Shown: positions 1 to 13,025, counted from the first letter of the stretch. The stretch: DNA of 64,000 nt from Shinisaurus crocodilurus (GCA_021292165.1 CM037879.1:242359797-242423796), one strand, 5' to 3'. Notes: generated by a model from the letters alone, not told the origin. A program made the numbers and translations.

Positions 1-1560
1 TTTCCATCCAGATCTCAGCGCTGAGCAGCAGCTCCTTTCCTGAGAGTTCTCCATTGCGTCGCTACTCAATGGTTCAAACCCACCTGGGTTGCCAATGCCA
101 TAGCATGAACCAGAAGAGGGAGGGATCTAGGAGCCTGGGTCGACTGTACTCCTAGATTGCAGGTCACATAAGCAGGAGTACATAGGGGCTGTGTAGTCTT
201 CCAAGCAGCATCCCCAAACAGTGGGATCAGGTCCCTCAATTTCCCCCTTGTCAACTTGAACACTCTCACCAGATTCCCAGTAGGTGGCTAGCCAGGGTTT
301 CTCTGGTATGCCAGCTAGAATGGTGCCTGTAGGAATTTCCAGATCTGTTGGAGTTAGCCTGGAACCTCCTTGGCTGTTGTGGGCTCTCTTTCTTATTCTT
401 TCCTCTTCCTCTGGTCCTGCATTGTCTCTTCTTGCTCATACTTCCTTGCCCTCTGTTCTATCCACCTTCCTTGTTGTGCCCCATTCCCTGCCCACCTGCT
501 CTATCTTCTTTCTTTCCTTCCCCTCCCACCATGGAGCCATTTAAAGTGCTCCTCGGTGTACCAGTTCACATGACACCATAAGTCGCACTGCATAATAAGT
601 GATCAATCGTAGTTGCACAACTGTGCTAACAAATATTTTTACAAATTAAGGGAGGCACAATTACGTGTGCAATTTTTTAAAAAAATATAAATAAAAATTG
701 TGTGCAAAAATATATATATTTTAAAAAGTGTGGGCAACCATGGGCAGCCCCTCTAAAGTGCTGCTGGGGCACCTTGGAGGGACTGTTCTTAGTGCCAAAA
801 CAGGGATTGTGAAAGGTGACTTGACAAAGGCCTTTTGTTTTGCAATCTCAAAAATAAAAGGGAAAAAACCCATGGTGAGCCTGAAACAGCTTGCAGTGGT
901 AGCAGGGAGGGGGGAAGCCTCTACCATCCGCCCCCAAATAGTGATGTTCTATACATATGTTAAAGGGCTTTATTTCACGCCGAGCATGTAACATAAAGTC
1001 TATTCTTTATGTATAAAACTACAACTAGCAAATAAATATATGGGCTTTGCCTTTACCATATCAGATCTGGCATTGAGGGTATGTTCTTCATTATCTTTTC
1101 AGGCTCTTGTTGAGTACAATTATTAAGATCCATTTAATCAGCTAAGAAAGGAAACCAGAACTAAGCATTTAATACATTAGCATTCTACTGGCTTCTGGAA
1201 AAGAGATGATACTCGAGAAATATCATATCTATCACTCTTTAATGCACTTTTGGCAAAGCTCCCTGACTTTTCAAAAATTACACTTAGTATGAAATACTCC
1301 AGCCAAACTTGTCACTTGTACTAAAAATTACAGACACATTAGTACAGTTCACCCTCAATTATTCCAACTTACCCATTAGTGGAATGATTAATAACCTGGA
1401 TATTTTAAATGGCACATAAAACCTTTCACACTAACATTTTCCTGTAGTTTGGTATAGACAGTAGCTGCTGAGATCCTTTAGAGACTTGCATGCTGATCCT
1501 AAACATGGAAATGATTCTGAATGTGTTTTAAGTTTCAGGTTTTAAAAATGCAAGGTATCT
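1..1560. other. No recognisable gene or repeat
   Basis: AT-rich unique-looking sequence. Short open frames here (at most 87 codons) have no recognisable domain and no convincing splice sites. I see no repeat that I can name. Confidence 0.5.
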
Positions 1561-1608
1561 TGTACTGCAGAAGTGTGCAGAAGTGTGCAGAAAGACGATC
1601 TCCAGATG

Positions 1609-1691
1609 TTTTGGACTTGAACTCCCAGAAGCCTGTACCAGCATGGCTAATGGTCAGGAATGCTGGGAGTTCAAGTCTAAAACATCTAGTC
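1609..1691. repeat. Foldback hAT-like MITE remnant
   Basis: Two arms of about 28 bases are inverted copies of each other: the left begins at CTCCAGATGTTTTGGACTTG and the right ends in AAGTCTAAAACATCT. The AACTCCCA/TGGGAGTT core and the CAGCATGGCTAATGGTCAGG centre recur at 18.9 kb and 48.5 kb, where the better copy has hAT-type ends. This copy lacks recognisable outer ends, so it is probably an internal fragment. Confidence 0.6.
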
Positions 1692-1770
1692 TCTCGCCTA
1701 GACTACTGTAATGCGCTCCACGTGGGGTTACCCTGGAAGACGGATAAATAAATAAATAAATCATCTCGCA
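1690..1770 (+). repeat. L2-like LINE fragment
   Basis: A short in-frame stretch reads SRLDYCNALHVGLPWK, matching the conserved RLDYCNAL.GLP block downstream of the reverse transcriptase in L2-type LINEs. It runs into an AAATAAATAAAT tail. The same block is seen in the larger copy at 40.6-41.2 kb. Heavily truncated and non-functional. Confidence 0.55.
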
Positions 1771-1916
1771 ATCTACTTTCTGCCCACCCCGGTTGTACCG
1801 GATCAGCTTTCTGGACTTCATGTTTCACAATGGCCACCACTGCTCCTCCAGTTTTTCCTGGTACCCAGCAAACATGTTTCCTTCTGAGATCCAAACTACA
1901 AATTATGATAAACATG

Positions 1917-1950
1917 TTGTTGTTGTTGTTGTTGTTGTTGATGATGATGT
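1917..1950. repeat. (GTT)n/(GAT)n microsatellite
   Basis: About seven GTT units followed by GAT units. Confidence 0.85.
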
Positions 1951-2439
1951 TTTTTAAGCATCCTTAAACTGGCCACTTGAAGGGCCCCAATCCAGAGCAT
2001 GCTTCCAGTCCTGACCTGGGCCCTCTACCAGTTTTCTGCCCCAAATCCTCCCCTTCCCCCCATCCTCCAGGTTGCTATTTGACCACAAAGGTTCTGTACA
2101 CTAAACAGCACCTTTGAGGACAAATAGCAGTGGGGGATTCTTGATTCCAGCAAGAAATCAGCACCATGCAGATCAAGGGCACATTGGAGAATAGATTGGA
2201 GCCTTGCAGCTGCTTTTTCCTCAGAATAAAAGTGGCCAGTTTAAGCACTCTTTTTTTAAAGGAGTGCTTAAGTTTAGTGTTTGCTTTTGGCCTGGTCTGG
2301 TGCCTGTGCAATAGCAGATGGGAATCCTCTAGTCAGGATATATATAGTGTAGACACACAGCTTAGACTTTAAATTATTCCAAAACTTCACCCCAACAAAG
2401 CATGAATGTATTTTTTTAATCAGATAAGAACATAAGAAG

Positions 2440-2440
<1 letters not shown>

Positions 2441-2480
<40 letters not shown>
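2441..2480. repeat. (CA)n microsatellite
   Basis: About 17 CA units followed by a short TA run. Confidence 0.9.
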
Positions 2481-2482
<2 letters not shown>

Positions 2483-4400
2483 GGTTCTCTTCTACCCATA
2501 CTCTAGTTGTTTGATATTTGTCTGGTTTTCTATTTTCATTTTACAGACTACATATTTCAATAGCTGTGCAATTTTAAAAGGTATTACAAATCCAGTATCA
2601 AAGAAGGGTCAAAGATCAGAAGCCAATGCTGGCAAAACTGTGAAAGTGAGGCATTGGCAATTTTTGTGTGTGTTTTGTTTTTTTAATGTAAGCCTGAGAA
2701 GGGAATGATGTACTTAATATTTTCTAACTAAGGATTACATCTGGTGTACTTCTCTCTTCAGTCTTTTTCCCCCCCAGTTATAACAAAATTGCAGCCTTAA
2801 TTAAATTTAACCGCACATACACATCTTGTATCTAACTTCTGGGATCCAGGACTGGGGACATGGAAGTTCCTTGCTTGCAAACATATTGTAAAAAGTTAAT
2901 TGAAGTGTCAATAATAAAGAAATGTGCTAAAAAATTACTTTCTCCTTATAGTAAGTTATTCAATGGTTAATTGCAAAATAAAGAGCACTTCATTCTAATG
3001 TCAGTCAAGAGAATTTATTAGGGCACAATAAAATGGTCAAAAGACATCTATGCCTTAGTAGCATATTATGTTCCTGCATCTCATCTTACAACAGCATCCA
3101 GAAATCTTTTGGAAAAGAATGACATAGAAGATAAAAAGATGCCCTTGCTAATACATTTTTAGAAGGAAAGGAATGGGTAACGGATGTGGTGGTTTCTGCC
3201 TATTATTCTCAGGTTATAATCCTTTACACCACAGGTGAGCAACATATAACCCATGAGCTGCAGGCACACACACACCTGGCTTTTTTGTGGGCCCCACTGC
3301 CTCTCCAGAGCTGCCAAATTTGCCATGATGGTGACAAAATTCCTGGCAATTTTGCTTGAAAACAAGGGCACGTGGGGAGAAGTTTGGAAGCAGATTCACC
3401 AGCTCCGCCTCCTTAAGGTTCTCTTTCTGGTGGCAAACTTTGGTTCTGACTTGGAACTTCAAGACTAATTTTTGGCAAATGACTTCTGACTTATCTCACA
3501 TCTTAGCTTGTCCTACCTCGTCTCCTCATACAACCTACTTCCTGATTCTACCTGCAAATGCCACCCATGACTTGTAGTGCCTTCTAAACTCAGAACGGGT
3601 TGCAGCACCTCTGGGGGTTCAAACCAGAAAATAACTTAGCATGGTAGATGTGAACTCAGGCCATGGCATCAATATAGTCTGACATTGATTGTCAAAGCTT
3701 TTTTGACTTTCTTTTTTAAAATACTCCCTGTAAAGGAGGTTCAGGTTGGCTTGATGTGCTTTTTTCTTAGTACAGCTTTCGAACAATTAGGTGCTATTTT
3801 ATTTGCCTATGTGCTGACCATGTCAAGAGAGCTTGCCAGCAACTTAGCTTCTAATTTAGGAAACATATGCTTAATGGCTATAGTGTTTGAAGTTTCAGCA
3901 TAATCAAATTTTGTTGAGCTCTTTCTTTGGTTTCGTTTCATTTAGAATTTGGCAGCAAAAATGTCTGGAAGACTCTTCTTGTTTGTGTACTTTCTCCTGC
4001 CCACACTGGAGACAGAGTATGGATTAATTATGATTCTGTGAGAAGGCAATACCTGGATGACGAAGTTTTGGTATATTTTATTACAGCATTTGCTGATTAC
4101 ATCTTCCTGTCTTCTTTCCCCCCCTCTATACACAGTTTTAAAAAATGAATTTCTATTGGTAAACATTATTGCTTTTTAAAAAAAAAAAACCACACCAGGT
4201 GCACTCTCTGAAAGCAATAATTTTGCTGCTGTAGTATTTATTTTGATATATATTCCAACAGTGGTTACAAATAATTAACAGGCAAAATGGCTTCCTGCAT
4301 CTACTTTGTTTAGAACTTTGGTCTCAATTGTCCTCCCAGATATTGTTTCAGGACAGATAACTACTACATTATGATTCAGGAATTGATACATTACTGATAA
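2481..4400. other. No recognisable gene; possible hAT end
   Basis: AT-rich sequence without a supportable gene. A motif near 3234 (CAGGTGAGCAACATATAACC) resembles the left end of the hAT copies at 51.06 kb and 61.0 kb, but I could not find a partner end or target duplication. Confidence 0.4.
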
Positions 4401-4409
4401 TTAACACAA

Positions 4410-4835
4410 TTAACAGTGCAATCCAATGTGGTTGCCCATAACCCTCTTAACTCAGAGGATGACGGGCATCCAATCGAGCCTCCATGCTTCCCTCGCCCCA
4501 CAAAAGACACAGACGGCCGATTTCAGCCATCTATGTCTTTTGCCCATGCTCACGAGGAGGAGGGCTGAGGCACCACCAGGAAATGTCATAGCCTCACTCC
4601 TTCCCACCCTGGCCCCCTGGAACATCCCCCCAGCACCTTCTCTGAAGTCACACTTTGGAGCCGTAGGTGGTGCGGAAAGGAGTACGCTGGCTGCGAGGGT
4701 GGAGGGAGGGGGCTTCACGATCGAAGTCCCAGCTGCGACCTTGGAGTGCTTCTCCGAGGTGGGAGCTGGGACTCCAATTTTTCCTATGGCCAACCAGACA
4801 GTGTCTACTGTTGCACTCAGGGTGCAAATTGCACC
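4410..4835. repeat. Dispersed ~430-bp element, GTGCAATCC family (copy 1)
   Basis: Starts with AGTGCAATCCAATG and ends near TGCACCCTAA, so the ends are partly inverted repeats. The interior is GC-rich with GGAGCTGGGACTCC and ATGACGGGCATCC blocks, shared in one or other orientation with copies at 16.18, 19.69, 45.88 and 62.37 kb. The 137-codon open frame inside is a by-product of the GC-rich sequence. Probably a non-autonomous DNA transposon; superfamily not determined. Confidence 0.6.
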
Positions 4836-7257
4836 CTAACTGAGATATAATGGATAATGTGTAACTAGGGAGAGCTAAATGATATATTTTTTTATAAATA
4901 CATGCTGTTGTGATCTAAAATGATAGGCCTGTCTTCAAATGATGGAGAAGCCACTTATCTCTAGCTAAGATTCCACAGCGGCTAAACAGCTGCTTTTGTA
5001 TTTGTTTCTGGCTTTGCAGAATCCATATGCTGACTTGAATGAGGGTGTTTTTTTTAAATATAAGGTAGGTACCTCAAAACAATATCTATATATCTATAGG
5101 AACTGCATAGATTCCACTATTTTGACATAAGAGTAGCTTATGGGAAGATCGGGAATCTCCTTTCTTGAAGATTTTTTATTTTATATTTTAGAGGAGGTTC
5201 AATGAACATTCTTCTCTTTGGTAATGTTACTGTTCAATTTTCTGCATGTTTATTCAGATGTAAGATGCAGTGGGGCTTACTCCCAGGTAAGTGTGCATAG
5301 GATTGCAGCCTCAATTGATCAGTTACAGAAGGTTAGAGTAGAAGACCCTAGGTGCGCCTTCCAATAGGTTGGATCCAGGTTCTGGCTTCTGTGGACGGAC
5401 GGGCTCTGCTCATTGGAAAGTGTTTCTGCCCAATTTGGGGGCATTCCCTGCCCTGCAGCACAGCTCATCCCATTCAGCAGGGTTCCCCGACCTTCAGTGT
5501 TGCATTTTCAGGGGGCTGGAGGGGCTGCTGTGAGGAGGAAGGGGCAGGAAAGTCCACCTCTATCAGTCTAGTTGCATGCATCTAAATCTGGATGCAGCCC
5601 TATGATTCTGACACCACTTTCTTGAATGTCTCAATGGATTACTTTCCTTACTTACCTTCCTACTAACTCAGAATGTCAATATGTTACACAATGCCTTGTC
5701 AGTGTGTTTTTACCCAAAAGCAGCACTTGGAAGATTAGGTTTCTTCCCTACTTCAAAGCTCTGAAGTGTAGTACTGGGAACAAAAGGTTAAAACAGAGCC
5801 ACCCAGTGCCATCCAGTTAGCATTTTCAGCTAAAAGCAAATTTCATAGTCACTTGTTCATATGTAAATGGAGTCACCTCTGGTGACTCATATGCCCTATA
5901 CCCAGGTCTCCAGTTGATATCAGTGCTACTCCTGGACCACCAATTGATGACAGGATGGTTTTTAATGCATTTGAATAAACAGGGCATAGAAAATCTGATG
6001 CAAATTAAAATTCAAGTGCTTTAAACATAAAAGTCAAACACAGTATAATAATAAGTTAAAAGAAATACTTTTATTTGCATCAAGAAAATATTAAATATTA
6101 ATTGCAGACTGTTGGGGCTGACTCATTTGGGGGAATCAATAATTAATTGCTAGGAAAGCTGTGGCTCATTTATAAATATCAAAGACTTTTAATAATTACT
6201 TTACAAATCCAAATTAGCACATACCGCGCAGGCTTAAAACTGTGTTGGTCACAGGCACAAGTTAAGAAGCTGTGCGGTTCAAGATTCATCAAAACTAAAC
6301 TACAGCTTTTCTTTGTGTGGTGCCCCCCACAAAACTCCACATCACCATGGAACGAATGTCGCTGTAGAAGGCTTAACTATCTGTAAGTTCACTCTCTGAA
6401 ATATGTTGCAGTTTCATATTAAACTTTTCTAATTCCTAATAAAAAATATACCTTTTAAAGAAGTTAACTAAGAAGTTAACGTTCGTCAGACACAATCCTG
6501 TCATCAGCTAAAACAGTCGTTCAGTTTCCTAGGCACCCACCTCCCATACTGTCAAAAGTGGCTAGATCTGGGCACAGCTGCCCTATGCGGTGAACCACTG
6601 GACTGCAGGTGGCAGTTTCTCAGTGAAGTACCATCATATCCTGGTGAACACTGTCCACCCAGGCTGCCAATTGGGTCTCCTGGACAGGAAGGGTAAGGTA
6701 GCGTCTAATGTGCTAGTGTTATTGATGTTGTGCTAGCACAAATCAATGCTTCTGCAACATCACTAGCACAATGGGGAGAAGTGGCAATTTGCTGCCGAAA
6801 TGTCCAGTGTCTAATTCTGGTGGCAAATCATCACCTTTCCCCATTGCGTTAGTTATGTTATGCAATCATTAGCTTATGCTAGCACAACATCAATAGCACT
6901 AGCAAGAGTGCACCACTGGATTCTTCCCAATGTGAGAGAGCTTCCATTTGAGCCTAGCTTGTGCAGCAAGGTCTTCCCGAGCTTTGGTATGCGTGATCCT
7001 TGGTTATCATTTAGTCCTGACTTCTGTCTTGTTTCTCCTTCCTGCCTCCTGGTTTATCTTTCAGTTCTCACTTGCCCCATGGTCCTGTCTGCTGCTTTGT
7101 CCCATGATTTCCTTTTCCCTGGTGCTTGTCAGACTCCTGCCCGTGGCCTGGACAACTGGGATTCTTCCAACCTTGGTTCAGCAAGTTCTGAAGAAAGGAA
7201 AGCAGGACCTTTCTGGTGTCTTGAAATAAAGTAAAATGTAAAATAGAGACCAAATAT

Positions 7258-7350
7258 GAGATTTCCAGAGTAGCTATGTTGATCGGTAAGATAATAGTTT
7301 TCATGGAATCTTCTTTAGGAGAAAAATGATGCAAGTTTTCACAGAACTCT
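7258..7350 (-). repeat. Dispersed repeat fragment (same family as 38.5 kb)
   Basis: Read on the minus strand it contains AGAGTTCTGTGAAAACTTGC followed by a block close to ATCAACATAGCTACTCTGGA. The same pattern (GAAAACTTATGCCG, then CAGACTAACATGGCT) occurs at 38.5 kb on plus. A related fragment lies around 22.95 kb. A 122-codon minus-strand open frame covering it is therefore not a gene. Confidence 0.55.
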
Positions 7351-7804
7351 TCATTAAGCAGAACAATAAATAAATTGCCCATGTAGCTCAAACCAGCGAT
7401 GAGAGGAACTGCTGTGAAGGGGATTGATTTTGGCAAGGTTAAAAATCATTATAAAGGAAGAAAGAACTTTATGGTTTGACTACATGTCATATTCGCAAGT
7501 CATTCTCATCCCCACATTAAAAATGGTGGTGGTAAAATCTGTTAGTTGTACACCGCCTTGAATTGTCATTAATGGCTGTTAACTCAAGACATCACATCAG
7601 TCTCGTATCTGCGTCAGCAGCTAGGCTGTATTTGGCCCCAGTACCTCAAGTTACTGATCCCTTTCTCTCTCTCTCTCTCTCTCCTATACCACAAGGGTTC
7701 CTGCTTGTTTCCAGTTCCTGTAAACTGGACAGAGTGAGTTAACATGTGACAAAATTGCGTGATGTGAATCCATGTCACCATGCATGGCAGATCAAATTGC
7801 GAGT

Positions 7805-7866
7805 TAGCCCTATTGAACCCAGTGGGACTTACTTCTTAGTAAACATGCATAGAATTGCACTGTAAG
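7805..7866. repeat. Palindromic GTGCAATCC-type short element
   Basis: Contains AACCCAGTGGGACTTACTTC and TAGAATTGCACTGTAA, the characteristic modules of a short element repeated about ten times in this window (5.26, 9.73, 12.50, 21.30, 36.93, 37.15, 61.40 and 63.89 kb). This copy is partial. Confidence 0.55.
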
Positions 7867-8153
7867 CCCACTGGTTCCAAAGGAACGAGGACCCAGTTCT
7901 CACTGAGGTGGGCTGTGTTTGGGCTGTACCACTTTAGACTGCAGGTGGGAGCTTACATGATAGTACATTCCTCCATACAAAATGGTAAACAAATATGTGC
8001 TAACAGGAGACTTCCTGGTTCTATTTGTATACAATTGGTCTTTATTTTGTTTGTGCATGTGGGCTAAAATCATATAAGTTGGCTCCCTCATTATTGGTCT
8101 TTAGACTGCCGGTAAAAACTATACTGCTCCACCGAGCTTTTAGTGATCGATGA

Positions 8154-8184
<31 letters not shown>

Positions 8185-8186
8185 GA
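8154..8186. repeat. (ATT)n microsatellite
   Basis: About ten ATT units at the start of a LINE-tail-like segment. Confidence 0.85.
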
Positions 8187-8187
8187 A

Positions 8188-8352
8188 GCTTCCCCTGTTT
8201 TATTGTAGTATGTATTTTATCAGTTTTGTTTTACTTTTAGTTTTGTTTGGAATTTTTGTATTTTACTGTTTGTTATGTTTTTATTGTAAATTGCCTTGAG
8301 CACTCATTGAGTGGAAGGGCAATTCAGAAATACATTAAATAAATAAAACATT
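8188..8352 (+). repeat. L2-like LINE 3' tail
   Basis: T-rich 3'UTR-like sequence with TGTAAATTGCCTTGAGCACT, then GGGCAATTCAGAAATACATT and an AAATAAATAAA end. This matches the GCC...GGCG(A)ATTAATAAAT style of the L2 tail at 15.3 kb. No coding part remains. Confidence 0.5.
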
Positions 8353-8607
8353 AAATACATTAATAAATACTTTAACAAATAAATATTTCAGTAAATCAGC
8401 AATAATGTTTAACCTTGAAGCTACTGAATATGTAAAAGGAGTCATTAGAAAATACGTTGTGTGTTTGTGGATCAAAACACTGCTAAAGTGCTTCTCTGGC
8501 CTAATTTTCCAGTACATTTTCAGATTAAAGTTAATGAAACATTCATTTTCCATATCATTAGGCAGGCAAACAGTCCAGCAATATGCCCAATAGGTGGGCA
8601 CATGCTT

Positions 8608-8815
8608 TGAACATAAGACCATAAGGAGAGCCATGCTTTACCAGACCAAAGGCCTATCTAGTTCAGCATTCTGTTTGCACAGTGGCCAACCAAATGCCCA
8701 TGGGAAGCCCACAAGCAAGACATGAGTGCAACAGCACCCTCCCGCTTGTGTTCCGCAGCAACTGGCAGACAGAGGCGTACCACCTCTGAGGAGGTCATAT
8801 ATAGCCACCATATAG
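8608..8815 (-). repeat. Old CR1 (L3-like) 3' fragment
   Basis: Begins GAACATAAGACCATAAGGAG, then CCTATCTAGTTCAGCATTCTG and CACAGTGGCCAACCA. This is the antisense 3' end of an older CR1 subfamily. The same segment occurs at 14.28 kb and the longer copy at 43.97 kb runs into reverse-transcriptase sequence, fixing the orientation as minus. Confidence 0.65.
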
Positions 8816-11185
8816 CTATCAATACAGCTTTATACTCTGTGATTTGGTTTTCTCTTTGTAAACCACAGGCTGTTCGACAACGTGACACTGAGAAGATGAA
8901 GCGCATCTCGGCTCGTTCCTCAGACTTCCTGCTCTTCATCTTGTGCTCCGCTACGTGCCACTTTCTCTGCTCCAATTCCCATGTGCTCCATGTTGTTTAC
9001 ACTTTTCTCTCTGCTTTTCATCTCTCTGCGGTGCATCTCAGAGGGAATTAATGTCACTAATATGGCAACAAGGGAGTTCTCACTGCAAGAGGTTGTTGAC
9101 AAGATGCTTAGAACTTTTGGACTTCAAAGTGCATACTTTCCTCCCCCACCCCTCAAAACCAGGCTCAAGATATACCAGGAAAAAAATCTTTCTTTCTTTA
9201 CCCCTGTGACCAATTTCACAATTATGTAAGGCAAGCAGGATGCAATTCTTAATTAGCTTAAGGCATACTACTGAGCAAGATTAATGTTCAATTATTGATT
9301 CCCTTTTAATCTACTGAAGAAATCTTTAGGGGGAGTTCCTTTGCTATTGTCATAACCATCTACCGCTTTGATTATATCTCCGTGTCCTACTTACTTGATT
9401 AAAAATGATTATTGTGTTATCGCTGCCCCACTTGCTGCCTCTCAGTCTGACTGCTGCCTGTTGGTTGTTCTGATTTTATGGAAAACACCAGGTGAGCTTT
9501 GCATCAGACACTTTGGAACCAAGCCGTTGCTTTTGCTTTTTCTTCTTCTTTTTTAGATTTATCTTGGATTGATTGTTTTAATTAATATGGTATGCCTTCT
9601 TGAGTGTTGCAAGACAGGGAATTCAATTAATACATTTTTAAAATAAATAACCTTATATAATCTTAGAATCTAATCCTCCATCATGAGACAGGGTCCATCA
9701 CATCCAAGCCATTCTAAATGGATTAACAGTCCAATCCTCTCCTGTGCATGTTGACTGGGAAGTTAGTCCCACTGTGTTCAATAAATAATGCTTACTTCAA
9801 AGTAAATGTGCACAGGACTGCAGTCCTTAATCATGGAATAGAAGAATATCAATATTGGATTATATCCATTCGTTTCAATGGGTCTACTCTACATAGGACT
9901 AACATTAATTACAACCCTTTAAAAATGCTCACCAGTATTCAAAGAAAAAACACTGGCAGAGCAATCCTACTAGTGGGGCAGGAAGATCCAAAGATTCACA
10001 CAAGCAGAGTGGAAGGTAGGAAGAAACAGCATTTCTTCTTCTTCATCGTCATAATCATTGTCGTCATATTTGTCTTCTTCTTCTGTGGAGGAAAAGTATG
10101 TATGCCCAGCTCCAGGCCTAGAGTACATTCATTTTGGGGTGGGGGTGTGACTGTGAACTTTGGAGTCTCTGGATCCTCCCCTGATAAACCTACAATACAC
10201 CACCGAATCTGCCTCCTTTTTGCCTCTGCTGATGCTGGAACTCTAACACTGGAGAATCAAAGGCCACAGACGTTTCCACAGGGGCTGGCAGGGAGCAGCT
10301 GATCTCCTCTTCCAAAGGTGGACCTCTGACTCTGCCCTTGTGGGCTAAAAGCCCTCCCAGAGATGATAGGATTACAACATAAAAGCCATATTAAACAGTT
10401 ATCTGGGCTATTTCACACTGTACCCATTCAGACATTAAAAGTGCATACATTAACAATCTCAGCAGTGATTGAAAGTGATTGACAGTGAGGCATGAGCCTT
10501 GGTTCACAACACATGTGACCAAAGTACTTAGACATGTTCATATCCACAAATTGAATAAATAATAATAATAATAGTGATGATGGAGCAGATCATGCATATA
10601 GATGTACACATTGTTTTTTTGATATCCATTATTCTTTATATCTGTAAGCATGTAGATTGCTTCATGCATTTACTTCCCAAGACCAGGGCTCATGTCGAAC
10701 AATATTAGGATTGCATTAGCTTGTCAATGTCTGGACTGGTCTTCAAATATTCAGTGATCAAATGTCCTTGTCTTGATTGGCCTCTAATACGTATGCACCA
10801 CCGTTAGCATATGCTGCACTATAACCTTTTGTGTGACATCTGCAACCTGTGAATGGATGGATTAGATAGCTGAAGTGACCTTCAGTGCAATTCTAGAGCA
10901 TTCAGGAGAAGCAAAAAACACTCTGAGAATACAGATTGTTTTCCACCAGATTCCAATCACTTTTTTTTTACTTCAGTGTGGGGGGAACCCTAAGGAATCA
11001 CATATGTATAGCCTAATATTTGCCTGATCCAGATTCAATCTAGTACTAATACATTATCTGGCTCACAGAAAAGGGCGGAGCTCAGTCTCAGTAGCAAGTT
11101 TAGCTGAAGGAGTGCATCGGGGACAGGCAGGAGGAACATTTGAGAGGACCACAGATAAAAGGCCTATTTTTCCTGAATCTTCGTT
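8816..11185. other. No supportable gene
   Basis: Contains a palindromic short element near 9729-9832 and an ATA-rich run near 10556-10575. The 184-codon open frame at 9748-10302 crosses that element and low-complexity TTC/GTC repeats, so I do not accept it as a gene. Confidence 0.45.
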
Positions 11186-11190
11186 TATAC

Positions 11191-11803
11191 CAGGGGTGGA
11201 CAGCCTATAGCTTGGGGGCTGCGTGTGGCCCTTGGTCTAATTTTCAAAAGCGCTCTGCTAGTGATCAGTTCAGACCTCGGACAAGAGCAATCTGTCCCTC
11301 TCCCTGCAGCTCACTGGGTGGGGTGAAAGAGAAAGAGAGAGAAGGGATATCCCTGCCCGCTTTTGGCTCTGGCCCTGCTCACTGGCACTGCTCACCACCA
11401 TCCCTGCCTGCCACTGACCTGCAACCCTGCACAGATTACCCCAAGGCAGCAGTAAGGAACCCCAATCCCACCCTCCAGTGCTCTCCAGATGACCATGCCC
11501 CCTTCCCCTGGCCCCACATCCTCTCCCCACAACCACTGGTCATTTGGTGGTTTCCCAGCTTTTGTGCAGTTTCTCCCCTTTCTAAAAAGTTGAAATGCCT
11601 CTCCTCAGGCTTCCTTACTGGCAGGAGAGCTTTAAGCTAAAACATGCTGGGATTCCTTTGTATTTCTGACCCCATCCCCTTTACCTTTGGCCTCTCTCCC
11701 TTTGCCTTTAGCCCTGCTTACCACTGGAATGTGGCCCCCAAGTGCTTCTCTGAAATTGAATTCACCCCTAAGGCTGAAAGAAGTTCCCTTCCCCAGCCCT
11801 AAG
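11191..11803. mobile_element. hAT-like non-autonomous element (family of the 61.0-kb copy)
   Basis: Starts CAGGGGTGGACAGCCTATAG and ends near GTTCCCTTCCCCAGCCCTA, degenerate inverted ends of the CAGGGGTGGGGAACC type. The right half aligns by eye with the 61.0-kb copy (CTTTTGTGCAGTTT, GTTGAAATGCCTCTCCT, AGAGCTTTAA, ACATGCTGG modules). It is longer than that copy (about 610 against 356 bp). The 166-codon plus-strand frame is internal noise. Confidence 0.65.
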
Positions 11804-11809
11804 GGAATG

Positions 11810-12490
11810 TGGCCCTTGACAGGGAAAAAAAAAATCCTCTTGAGGGTTTTAGCCATATAGAACTTTTCTACATGAGGCTGATAATCAGCTGTATCTACCT
11901 TCTGTTTTGTCACAGGGCTGAGATCCAAGCACTGCACGAGGAGCATTTCCTTTCCTGCTTTTCTGCTACATAACCTCTAGGAGGCACTGTGGTAGAGTGG
12001 AATAGCACAAATGCACAGGAAGAAATCATGCTTTCTTTTGCTTTCACAATTAAATGCTGCATTTTCCTTGCTCTAAAAAAAACTTGTGTAAAGTACTGGT
12101 TAGAACCAGAAGTGAAACTGGAGGATCACATTCACAATGTCATCTAAAGAGCCCATAAACAACCGTGACCAGCGCACAGTAAATGCCTCATGTAGGAAAG
12201 CCCATACCGTAGGTTCCTAAGGATTTAGCCATATACCCTTTTCTACTGCCTTGGGTCACGCTGTTACTGTCATGAGTGTGAAACACCAGACTCTACATAC
12301 TGGCATAAAGCCTTACTATTAGTTACATGGGTACATATTTCAGGCTGAATTAGAAGATGGTCAGCACTAATTTGCCATGAACATCCAGCATCTGTACAGG
12401 TAGTTTCAGACAACAATGTTATTCACACAGTGATTTCGGAGTCTGCCTTTTTGAAACTTTTTATTGCATGTTGACTCACTGCAAAATAGT
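11810..12490. other. No recognisable gene or repeat
   Basis: Unique-looking sequence; nothing supportable seen. Confidence 0.4.
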
Positions 12491-12495
12491 ATTTT

Positions 12496-12627
12496 ACAGT
12501 GCAATCCTATTCACGGCTACTCAGAAGTAAGCCCCACTGAGGCTGCAGTCTCTTACCTGGGAGCAAATCCCATTGAACTTAATGGAGCTTACTTCTGAGT
12601 AGACAGATGTATGATTGCATTGTTAAT
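12496..12627. repeat. Palindromic GTGCAATCC-type element, well preserved
   Basis: Left arm AGTGCAATCCTATTCACGG, ACTCAGAAGTAAGCCCCACT; right arm CTTAATGGAGCTTACTTCTG and GATTGCATTGTTA. The arms pair with each other over about 40 bases, so the transcript would fold into a long hairpin. One of roughly ten copies in the window; likely a MITE. Confidence 0.65.
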
Positions 12628-13023
12628 TTTATAAAAGATCTCATGTTTTTTAAAAAACTATCACCAAGTGAATGGCTTGCATCTAGGGATTGACAGGTAG
12701 GTTCTCATGGAGAGTCATGGAATATTTCAATACCAGCCAGAAAGCTGGGATGATAAATTGTAAGATACAGACAGGTGTGAAATACCAATGGTTTCTTGTC
12801 CTCACTATGGGATTATTGTGATATAACTCCTTTCTCCTTTCCCCTCATATTAAGTGTTCAATTACAGAACTCACATAGCACAGTGGTTATAAACACTGGC
12901 TGATCTACGAGCTGGAAGGTCTCCCATTCAAAGCTCAGCTCAGCCAGGAACCCACTGAGTGCCTTGCATGGTTTGTCAGGCCCCATTATCTGCAATATAT
13001 ATTGAGACAATAATAATGGCCTA

Positions 13024-13025
<2 letters not shown>

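Larger units (their letters stand above)
4840..8150. other. No recognisable gene; minor repeat pieces
   Basis: Mostly unique-looking AT-rich DNA. A short copy of the palindromic AGTAAGCCC/GGATTGCA family lies at about 5260-5320. A (TC)n run lies near 7667-7683. The open frame at 6860-7234 (+) shows no domain. Confidence 0.4.

Noticed and set aside
3234..3470. hAT element
   Set aside because: A plausible left end (CAGGTGAGCAAC) but no right end or 8-bp duplication found.
4426..4839. 137-codon plus and 113-codon minus frames
   Set aside because: Both lie in a GC-rich copy of the dispersed 430-bp repeat, where long frames are expected by chance.
7068..7436. 122-codon minus frame with membrane-protein-like stretches
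   Set aside because: Much of it coincides with a dispersed repeat shared with 38.5 kb, and the C-terminal part is low complexity.
9748..10302. 184-codon plus-strand frame
   Set aside because: Crosses a palindromic repeat and TTC/GTC low-complexity sequence; no recognisable domain.
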